Below, in pieces: positions 7,133 through 13,419 of a stretch of 21,727 nucleotides of DNA. Origin of the DNA: JANXQG01 sp037147235 (GTDB lineage: Bacteria > Planctomycetota > Planctomycetia > Pirellulales > Thermoguttaceae); assembly GCA_037147235.1 (NCBI GenBank), contig JBAWVO010000088.1, forward strand, positions 1 through 21,727. Direction: 5' to 3'. The notes beneath the pieces are model-generated. The model saw only the letters and a program-made list of their open reading frames with translations. It ran no database searches and was not told the DNA's origin. How positions within the stretch are numbered: the stretch's first letter is position 1; every line of letters starts with the position of its first letter. The position numbers were made by a program, and so were the translations under genes.

Positions 7133-7499
7133 ATGCCGCGGTTTGCACTTGGGGCGATATGCCTCGCAAGTTAGTTACTGATCCTGGAAGCAATTGCGGA
7201 AGAGCCGAACTTGAAGGCGGATTCCGACCGGTTCGAGCGGGTCGAGATCGACGGAAAGATTGGCTTCATCAACGGCAACGGCAAGATGGCGATCGTGCCG
7301 ATCTACGATCGGGCTGAAGACCTACGGCCTGGCCGCCTTCGTCATCGACGTGAAGCAGCGGACCTATCATGCGGACATCGTCGCGGAAGGCGTTGCCGCC
7401 TGGTTCTATTCCGGTACTTTTGAGGTCGATGCGTCCGGCCAGTGGACTGCCGGTAAACCCAAGGTCCAGCACGCCCAGGCTGCTCCCAAGCACGAGTAA
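7133..7499 (+). pseudogene. Degraded secreted WG-repeat protein
   Basis: Reading from ATG 7133 gives a signal-peptide-like start, MPRFALGAICLAS, then an in-frame TAG (7172-7174), then LLILEAIAEEPNLKAD and a WG-type repeat (VEIDGKIGFINGNGKMAIVP, IYDRAED). At about 7321 the reading must shift: skipping one C restores YGLAAFVIDVKQRTYHADIV and the frame then stays open to the TAA at 7497-7499 (ending AQAAPKHE). One nonsense change plus one frameshift within about 150 bases suggests a dead gene of roughly 120 residues. WG repeats have the form GkxGyid..Gk..i.p.yd.a..f..GlA. A single G/C-run error cannot explain both lesions. Confidence 0.6.
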
Positions 7500-7598
7500 C
7501 CCCATCGGCAAGACGCCAAGCATGCACCAAATCGAGTCGAACCAGCGGATCCTAATGTGTGACGGGTAACCAACACCGTGATACATAGGCGGTGTCTT

Positions 7599-7742
7599 GG
7601 TCCAAGGAATTTATATAAGGAATTTTTTAGTTTCTTTTGCGGAAAGGGTCCACGGCAAGCGTAGGATGGGACGAGCGCAGCGAGCCCCACCATCTCTCCT
7701 TGAGAAGTCTAGCTTCCGGCAAACATTGTGGTAGAATTCCTT
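7599..7742 (+). repeat. Long interspersed repeat, copy 2
   Basis: This is the second copy of the repeat at 5045-5169, in the same orientation. It ends with GTGGTAGAATTCCTT two bases before the ATG of the TauE/SafE gene, so the element supplies the whole immediate upstream region of that gene. A TAGAAT (7732-7737) lies within it, but there is no -35 box at a normal distance. Before it, ACACCG and CGGTGT (about 7574-7595) form a small hairpin. Confidence 0.85.
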
Positions 7743-7744
7743 CC

Positions 7745-8563
7745 ATGGATTGGCATCACCTGATTTTGTTCTGCGCGGCCGTGCTGGGAGGCGCGATCAA
7801 CGCCGTGGCGGGCGGTGGCACGCTCTTGACTTTCCCCGCCCTGATCCTTGCCGGCCAATCGCCGATCATCGCGAACGCCACGAACACGGTTGCCCTCTGG
7901 CCGGGTGCGTTGGGTAGTTTTTGGGGCTATCGCACGGAGCTTGGTCAGCATCGCCGCGAGATTCTTTTCTTGTCCGTTCCGAGTTTTTTGGGCGGCGCGC
8001 TCGGCGCGTGGCTGATGGTCATTACCGATCCCGCAACCTTCGCCCTTCTGGTGCCCTACTTGATCCTTCTGGCCACGGGGCTGTTCATCGTACAGGAGCC
8101 GCTCTCGCGCTGGCCGTGGCGGAGCGGGAAACGGTTGGTTGAAGGCGCACCGACGAAGGCAAAATCCGCCATGGTGGCCGCCTTCGGCCATGCCGCCACG
8201 CCACTCCGCTGGTTCGCCGTGCTACTGTCGCAGTTCCTCATCGGCGTCTACGGCGGCTATTTTGGTGCGGGTATCGGCATCCTCATGCTGGCTGCCTACG
8301 GCATCCTGGGCTTCTCGAACATCCATCAGGCCAACGCCATCAAAAACCTCAATGCAATGTTTATCAATGGCATTGCCGCCATGATTTTCATCGTCAAGGG
8401 GCTCATCGATTGGCCGATCGCGATGTTGATGGCGGCTGGGGCTATTCTTGGCGGCTACGCGGGCGCGGGCACCGCGCGACGCCTCGGCCAAAAGAATGTC
8501 CGCCGCCTCGTGATTCTCATCGGGATTACCCTGGCGGCGAGGATGTTGCTGAAGGGAAATTAA
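7745..8563 (+). CDS. TauE/SafE family anion permease
   Basis: A 272-residue, almost wholly hydrophobic protein with about eight membrane segments. The N-terminal half carries GGAINAVAGGGTLLTFPALILAG and NATNTVALWPGALG. The second half repeats the pattern with QFLIGVYGGYFGAGIGILML and NAIKNLNAMFINGIAAMIF. The paired G-rich GG.NA.AGGG and GGYFGAG motifs are the hallmark of TauE/SafE (DUF81) exporters, which move sulfite, sulfoacetate or related anions; the substrate here is not known. The ATG at 7745 is chosen because it begins the first membrane helix; the frame is open upstream through repeat DNA only. Single gene. Confidence 0.9.
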   Translation: MDWHHLILFCAAVLGGAINAVAGGGTLLTFPALILAGQSPIIANATNTVALWPGALGSFWGYRTELGQHRREILFLSVPSFLGGALGAWLMVITDPATFALLVPYLILLATGLFIVQEPLSRWPWRSGKRLVEGAPTKAKSAMVAAFGHAATPLRWFAVLLSQFLIGVYGGYFGAGIGILMLAAYGILGFSNIHQANAIKNLNAMFINGIAAMIFIVKGLIDWPIAMLMAAGAILGGYAGAGTARRLGQKNVRRLVILIGITLAARMLLKGN

Positions 8564-8933
8564 GAGTTAGTTTTCGCGATCCTCTGCGATTGATTCTCAA
8601 AGGTCGCGCGATGCCGTCGCGATGCCGCCTTTCTTTTCGTAAGTCATCGCCCTAGCCGGGAATGACCATAAATGGCCATGAAGACGCTCGGCTGGCCGAA
8701 AGATGTGGGTAAGGACAATCCATTGAAATGTATTCGGGCCGAAGGCCCAGCCGGTGACCCAGCGAAGGGCAAAGCCCTGGAAAACGGGGATCTCCCTAGA
8801 AATTCCCTTTCGGCCCAACGGACCAACAATTCGCCTCGCCCGTAAACAAATCCGGCCCGATTACTCCAGCACGCCGACCCCAACTTTGCATCGCCCTAGC
8901 GTCAACCTCCCCCGACACCCCCCAACACGCCTC
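8564..8933. other. Spacer with no recognised gene
   Basis: No coding region is supported. GGGCC-GAA-GGCCC (about 8736-8748) forms a small hairpin in a stretch (8700-8830) that has the look of an interspersed planctomycete repeat but has no second copy in this window. Confidence 0.4.
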
Positions 8934-8962
8934 TTGACGGTGTAGCCTAGATAACGCAAAAT
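8934..8962 (+). promoter_or_regulatory. Candidate promoter of the toxin-antitoxin pair
   Basis: TTGACG (8934-8939) and CAAAAT (8957-8962) are 17 bases apart and about 50 bases before the antitoxin start. The -35 matches five of six positions; the -10 is weaker. Confidence 0.4.
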
Positions 8963-9012
8963 AGGGGATATGCTTTTGGTGTCGCTGTTTTAGCCAGAAA
9001 GAAGAGGCTTCA

Positions 9013-9234
9013 ATGTCAATCGAATTGGAAGAACTTCGAAAACTGCCGATTGCCGACAAGCTTCAAATCGTGGAGCAACTTTGGGAGGACATTGCTGATT
9101 CCGGCGAGCCGTTTCCATTGCAGCCATGGCATCAGGAAGAGGCGCAGCGTCGGGTGGAGGAACTCGATCACAACCCAGAGATAGCCATCACGCGAGAGGA
9201 ACTTTGGAGGCAAGTCGGCGGCAAGCATGGCTAA
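9013..9234 (+). CDS. Addiction-module antitoxin (TIGR02574-like)
   Basis: A 73-residue protein with the pattern LEELRKLPIADKLQIVEQLW, EDIADSG, then WHQEEAQRRVEELDHNPE and a short tail. This is the layout of the putative addiction-module component family that is encoded just upstream of RelE/ParE toxins. Such antitoxins wrap around and inhibit the toxin and usually repress their own operon. A purine-rich AAAGAAGAGG precedes the ATG. The last eight bases overlap the toxin gene, a typical sign of coupled translation. Confidence 0.85.
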   Translation: MSIELEELRKLPIADKLQIVEQLWEDIADSGEPFPLQPWHQEEAQRRVEELDHNPEIAITREELWRQVGGKHG

Positions 9235-9526
9235 TCGGTTACGTTTTCATCCTGCGGTATCGTCCGATTTGACCGACGCAATCGGCTATTACGATGGGAT
9301 TTCACCTTTGCTGGGTGCTCGGTTCCGCAAAATGGTTGACGCGAGATTCGATCGAATCGAATCCCATCCGGAATTATTCTCGTTGGCCTTCGGCGACGTT
9401 CGATTTGCTACGGTTCGGCGATTCCCTTACGTGATCCTGTTTCGGCAGCGAAGGGAGACGATCATGGTTCTCGGCGTTTTTCACGGAGCGAGCAATCCCG
9501 AGCGATGGCGAGAACGAGCGCGCTAG
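9227..9526 (+). CDS. RelE/ParE family toxin
   Basis: A 99-residue basic protein matching the RelE/ParE fold: LRFHPAVSSDLTDAIGYYD at the start, LGARFRKMVDARFDRIESHP in the middle, then RFATVRRFPYVILFRQ, IMVLGVFHGASNPERW at the end. The R.FPY.I.F and V..V.H....P..W patterns are family signatures. Members either cleave mRNA at the ribosome or poison DNA gyrase; which applies cannot be told from the sequence. It overlaps the antitoxin by eight bases. Its ATG is at 9227, with GGAGG about 16 bases before it. Confidence 0.88.
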   Translation: MANRLRFHPAVSSDLTDAIGYYDGISPLLGARFRKMVDARFDRIESHPELFSLAFGDVRFATVRRFPYVILFRQRRETIMVLGVFHGASNPERWRERAR

Positions 9527-9618
9527 GTATTTTCGACGATACCTTCCTTCTACGCTTACTGGACTTTTGCAAAGTTAGCTGAGGCATAGCCTCGCAATGA
9601 GAGAAAGGAACTCCTATC

Positions 9619-12039
9619 ATGCGACGACAAATCGGAACCATGCTGCTTGTGGCAGCCGGCCTTTGTGCCGTTTTATCACTGGTAACTCGCGTTGCGGCGG
9701 AGGGCGTCGGCTCGCCAGTCAAGCCGGCTGAAACCAACCGACCGAAACCAAAACGCCACATGGCCTTTGCCATGCACCCGATGTGGTTGATTATCAAGGA
9801 GGACACCGTCTGTGCGGAACGGACTCCCCCCTGGGGAGCGCCGTCCATCGAGGAATACTCCAAGCGGCTCAGTCGCAATCTCCACGTCCTCGAGTCCACG
9901 CCTGGGGCGAGATTGAACTATGACTTCTCGGCCGGCGAGCTTGAGGACGTCAAGGCCATGTACCCGGACCTCGCCCAGAGGATTGGGGCAGCCATTCGAC
10001 GCGGCCAATTGGGAATCGTCAACGGAACCTATAGCCAGCCTCATTTGCACACGCTTAGCCTGGAGGGATCCATCCGTCAGTTCGCGGTAGGCACGCGCTC
10101 GATCCTGGACAACTTCGGATGCCAGGTCCGAACCTACGCCATGCAGGAGCCGGGCTACACGGACCAGACGCCGCAGATCCTCAAAGCCTTCGGGTATCGC
10201 TATGCGCACCGCTGTATCGGCCCCTTTCCCACGCGACAGAAGGCATTGCCCGGCGAGACGGTGACTGGGAAGGAAGCCTTTTGCTCGTGGCGAGGTCTGG
10301 ATGGCACGGAGATTCCGGCCTGGCAGCCTGGCGCTGGTCTCGGCACCGACTGCCCGGATATGAGCGAGCACCGCATGAACCCGCGTTGTGATTACGTCGT
10401 TCTCGACCAGTTCCTGGACCAAAAGATCGCGGAAGACCGCGGGGCAAGGCCCAAGATCCGCATGTTCGTTCCCTGGGGCTACATCGAAGGGAACAATGCC
10501 GATGAACTGTCCCGGTTGAATGCCTCCGCGGAAACGGCACTGGTCCAGATGGAGACCATGATGGCACTGGCCAAGCCAGCCAAGGGATGGCCGGTATCGC
10601 TGCCAGATCCGGTGCCAATGTGGAAAACCTGGCTGCTTGCTCAGCATCACGATGCCTATTGGGTCGGTGCTCCGGAACTACGGGCCAAGTGCTGCGAGTG
10701 GTTGAAAGACGTGATACGGAAGTCGTCCGGGGCGTGCTCGGAAATGCTCAAGACCGCGTATCCCGACTCGCCGGGCGGCAGGCAATCGCTGCGGTTGTTC
10801 GCGGTTTATCCGAAGAAGCACCGCGGAGTGGCCAGGGTATCGTGGGCCGGCAGTCCGCCCGAGTTCTTCCTCGCCGCCGAAGGTGGGAAGACGGCCGCAC
10901 AGGTCATGCCCACGGGGCCGGACCAAGGGAAACTGCTCGTACCCTTTGAATGTGCCGGAGCCGGGCAGGCGGAACTTATCGCCGGCGAAACAGGGCCAAG
11001 GACTGTCTCGCCGGAACAGATCGCGTCCGACTGGGTGTTCAACAATGATTATTTCTCCGCCACTTTCCAGCGAGACGGCTCGATCAAGAACATCCGCACG
11101 AAGCAAGGCACCAAAATCCTCGACGGCAAATCGCCCGCGGCTGCGATCTCGGCTACGATAAGCGGAAAAGCGGCATGTTTCGAGTCGACGGTCAATAGTG
11201 CTCGCCTGTGGAAAGGCCCGGTGGCGGATGTTCTGGAGTCTTCCGGATCGATCGGCACGATCCCGGTTACCCGCCGCCTCGTCCTTTACCACCACATGCC
11301 CTGGTTTGAGATGGAGGTCCAGTGTGACTTCAAGAACGACAGCGTTGGCGGCTTTTACGATGACCGTACCAAACTTGCTCTGCAATGGCCCATCGAAGGA
11401 AGCACGTCGCTTGTTCATGGCATCGGTGGCGGCAGCATCGTGGCCGATGAGCCGGCAACGGCGTTCTACCCCGTGAACTGGCTTGATCTGGCCGGTGACG
11501 CCGGCGGGCTTGCCATGATCGACTTCGGCACGTTGAAGCATTGCCAAAGGGATGGCAAGCTCCATGTCGTCCTGGCCTGGGGTGGAGATACCGCGCATTT
11601 TGGAAATCGCGTGGATCGAAACAACAGCGATTGGTCGAAGCGGCTGGATCTGCGGCTGAACGGCCGCCAGTTGTTCCGGTTCGTCTACTATCCACACGAC
11701 GGTGACTGGCGAAGCGCAGGTGTTCCGGACGTGGCCATGTCGCTTTTGAGGCCGCCCGTTGCCGGCACAAGGCTAGGCCCGCGCGATGGGAAACCGACGT
11801 CGAAGTTCCTTTTGGCGTTGGAGGGCAACCTCATTCCCACGTCGGTCGAATCAGTTGGCAGCCGTATTGTCTGTCGAGTATACGAGCCTTTTGGGATGCA
11901 CCCGACATGCGTTCTCAGGCATTTCGGCAAGAAGGTTATTCCGCAAATCCGAGACGTCGCCGGGAACCCGGTGACCGCGCTCCGCGCGTGGGGAATCGCC
12001 AACCTTGTCGTGGACCCTCCCGCCGCGGGTTCTGAGTAG
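9619..12039 (+). CDS. Secreted, divergent GH38-like glycoside hydrolase
   Basis: An 806-residue protein with a Sec signal peptide (about 1-27, LSLVTRVAA). Residues 80-350 follow the layout of the GH38 alpha-mannosidase catalytic domain: FSAGELEDVKAMYPDLAQRI, RRGQLGIVNGTYSQPHLHTL, then YAMQEPGYTDQTPQILKAFG (174-192) and AQHHDAYWVG (341-350), which recalls the HHDA(I/V)TG motif. Residues from about 470 form a beta-rich domain with NDYFSATFQRDGSIKNI, as in GH38 C-terminal domains. Differences are notable: the zinc-binding HxD near the N-terminus of the domain is not seen, and Glu177 stands where PDSFG in the family supplies the Asp nucleophile. Activity may therefore differ. AAGGA before the ATG supports the start. 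Single gene. Confidence 0.7.
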   Translation: MRRQIGTMLLVAAGLCAVLSLVTRVAAEGVGSPVKPAETNRPKPKRHMAFAMHPMWLIIKEDTVCAERTPPWGAPSIEEYSKRLSRNLHVLESTPGARLNYDFSAGELEDVKAMYPDLAQRIGAAIRRGQLGIVNGTYSQPHLHTLSLEGSIRQFAVGTRSILDNFGCQVRTYAMQEPGYTDQTPQILKAFGYRYAHRCIGPFPTRQKALPGETVTGKEAFCSWRGLDGTEIPAWQPGAGLGTDCPDMSEHRMNPRCDYVVLDQFLDQKIAEDRGARPKIRMFVPWGYIEGNNADELSRLNASAETALVQMETMMALAKPAKGWPVSLPDPVPMWKTWLLAQHHDAYWVGAPELRAKCCEWLKDVIRKSSGACSEMLKTAYPDSPGGRQSLRLFAVYPKKHRGVARVSWAGSPPEFFLAAEGGKTAAQVMPTGPDQGKLLVPFECAGAGQAELIAGETGPRTVSPEQIASDWVFNNDYFSATFQRDGSIKNIRTKQGTKILDGKSPAAAISATISGKAACFESTVNSARLWKGPVADVLESSGSIGTIPVTRRLVLYHHMPWFEMEVQCDFKNDSVGGFYDDRTKLALQWPIEGSTSLVHGIGGGSIVADEPATAFYPVNWLDLAGDAGGLAMIDFGTLKHCQRDGKLHVVLAWGGDTAHFGNRVDRNNSDWSKRLDLRLNGRQLFRFVYYPHDGDWRSAGVPDVAMSLLRPPVAGTRLGPRDGKPTSKFLLALEGNLIPTSVESVGSRIVCRVYEPFGMHPTCVLRHFGKKVIPQIRDVAGNPVTALRAWGIANLVVDPPAAGSE

Positions 12040-12091
12040 GGAGAAGTTCGCCGCGCCTTTGCTTCCGCATGTTCACATTCCGCGCAATGAG

Positions 12092-12994
12092 TTACACCGT
12101 CTTCTTCACGTTTTTGCGCATGACAGGACTGAACCGCTCATCGGGCATCACCATGGCCGTGATCCGCAGGCCAAACTTGTCACCGACCTTCACGACTTCG
12201 CCGGAGGCCACGGCCTGATTGCCAACCTCCAGATCAAGCATCTCTTCGCACGACTTGTCGAACTGGATGATCGAGCCAGGACCAATCTCAATGATGCGGC
12301 TTAGCTTCTGCCGCTTCTCGGCCAAGGTGACCACCACGGGCACTTTGATCCGCAAGAGACTTCGAGTGTAGGGCGGCAGGTCGCCGGATGTGAGCGGCAA
12401 CGTCGGCTTCTCGACTCGCTTTGACGGCGGCTGCCCAATCAGTTCCTTTGCCGGATGCAGCATGGGCGGCGGTGCGGGCGACGGTACGGCAAACAGGCCA
12501 TCAGGATTCTTCACCGGCCAGAGAATACCGATCGTGCCTACGGCCTGCCCGCCCTTGCTGACGGCAAGCGGGACCATCGGGGCATCCTGGGCCACGCCAC
12601 CCCGGCCTAGGGCGTCACCCAGGTTCGTGACCCAACGTGCGATGAAATCGCTCGCCATCCAGGTTTCCGGCAGCAGGTTCATGCCCAATTCCTGGGCTAA
12701 TGTCGCCAGCTTGCTTTCGCCTGTCTTGTCGGGCTGGGCGCACCATGCCGGCAAAAAACCCTTGGCCGCCGGGATCGTCATGACGACGGTCGTCTGGTCG
12801 GTCTTCAGCAGGATGATCAGTCCCTTGCCCTTGAGATCGAGTTGCGCTGCGGCCGACTGCAACGTGCCCTGCGAGCCGAGGGTCGTTTGCACATCCCCCT
12901 CGAAGGTCCGGGCCAGCGCGGCACCCGCCTCTTCGGCACCTACCTTGCAGGCAGCCAGCACATCGTTGACAAATTGTGGAAGGGCCTCGGGCAT
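12092..12994 (-). CDS. SpoA/FliN-like C-terminal domain protein
   Basis: A 300-residue protein with no signal peptide or membrane helix. The N-terminal 165 residues are an unrecognised mixed domain with an acidic, Ala-rich start, followed by a Pro-rich linker (about 170-208). Residues 211-281 form a SpoA domain: RSLLRIKVPVVVTLAEKRQ, LSRIIEIGPGSIIQFDKSCE, LDLEVGNQAVASGEVVKVGD and FGLRITAM. This domain builds the FliN/FliM ring of flagellar motors and the SctQ ring of type III secretion. No flagellar gene is nearby, so the partner is unknown. The ATG at 12994 begins a compact helix; upstream is spacer. Plus-strand genes flank it. Confidence 0.75.
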   Translation of the reverse strand: MPEALPQFVNDVLAACKVGAEEAGAALARTFEGDVQTTLGSQGTLQSAAAQLDLKGKGLIILLKTDQTTVVMTIPAAKGFLPAWCAQPDKTGESKLATLAQELGMNLLPETWMASDFIARWVTNLGDALGRGGVAQDAPMVPLAVSKGGQAVGTIGILWPVKNPDGLFAVPSPAPPPMLHPAKELIGQPPSKRVEKPTLPLTSGDLPPYTRSLLRIKVPVVVTLAEKRQKLSRIIEIGPGSIIQFDKSCEEMLDLEVGNQAVASGEVVKVGDKFGLRITAMVMPDERFSPVMRKNVKKTV

Positions 12995-13169
12995 GGAATT
13001 ATTGCTAGAAAAGGTCTGCTTCTGTGGGGACTTCTCCTCAATTGGTCGGCAATTTTGGCGGCAAGCTTTACTTAATCGTTACAGCCGGAGGATTTAGGGG
13101 GATCCGGCCGGGGATCCGCGCGAATTTCGAGGTTCGCGCGGAAGAGGGCGGGCGGAAATATCATTGGAA
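12995..13169. other. Spacer with no recognised gene
   Basis: Holds the upstream region of the minus-strand SpoA gene, then a C/G-rich stretch (GGGGATCCGGCCGGGGATCC near 13099). No gene is visible. The palindrome at 13170-13253 follows. Confidence 0.4.
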
Positions 13170-13253
13170 GTAGGGTGGGGAGAGTGAAACGAGCCCCACC
13201 AAAAGCGGACCGCAACAGAATTGGTGGGGCTCGCTGCGCTCTCCCCACCCTAC
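13170..13253. repeat. Palindromic interspersed repeat with 33-base arms
   Basis: The left arm GTAGGGTGGGGAGAGTGAAA continues as CGAGCCCCACCAA. The right arm is its near-perfect inverse, ending CTCCCCACCCTAC, with about 29 of 33 positions matching and an 18-base loop. The arm matches the core of the repeats at 5045-5169 and 7599-7742 (GACGAGCGCAGCGAGCCCCACC). Confidence 0.85.
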
Positions 13254-13337
13254 AATTATTCGCGTTCCGCACCTAGCGGAATCGCCACTTTCCTCCCTTC
13301 CAGCCCCCCTGGACGGCACCCCTGGACAACACCCTTA

Positions 13338-13366
13338 TTTCCACGCGTTCCGACAAAGGTTACAAT
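13338..13366 (+). promoter_or_regulatory. Candidate promoter of the ST7-like TPR gene
   Basis: TTTCCA (13338-13343) and TACAAT (13361-13366) are 17 bases apart, about 55 bases before the ATG. The -10 is five of six to consensus and the -35 four of six. Confidence 0.4.
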
Positions 13367-13419
13367 ACTTATGGACTCGGGACTGAACACAAGATGGCCT
13401 TTGAAGGAAGGGGTATATC

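Noticed and set aside
7079..7176. A third full attC-like element after the DUF4926-like gene
   Set aside because: CGCCAAC is present, but no complementary GTTGGCG-type end or inner pairing was found at a suitable distance.
9676..11697. Two long minus-strand open frames opposite the GH38-like gene
   Set aside because: GC-rich codon usage keeps the antisense open; the plus-strand frame has a signal peptide, ribosome site and family motifs.
12390..13097. A 235-residue plus-strand open frame over the SpoA gene
   Set aside because: Its peptide is low in character, whereas the minus strand encodes a recognisable SpoA domain.
13170..13253. Palindrome considered as a CRISPR repeat
   Set aside because: Only one palindrome is present, with no regularly spaced repeats or spacers.
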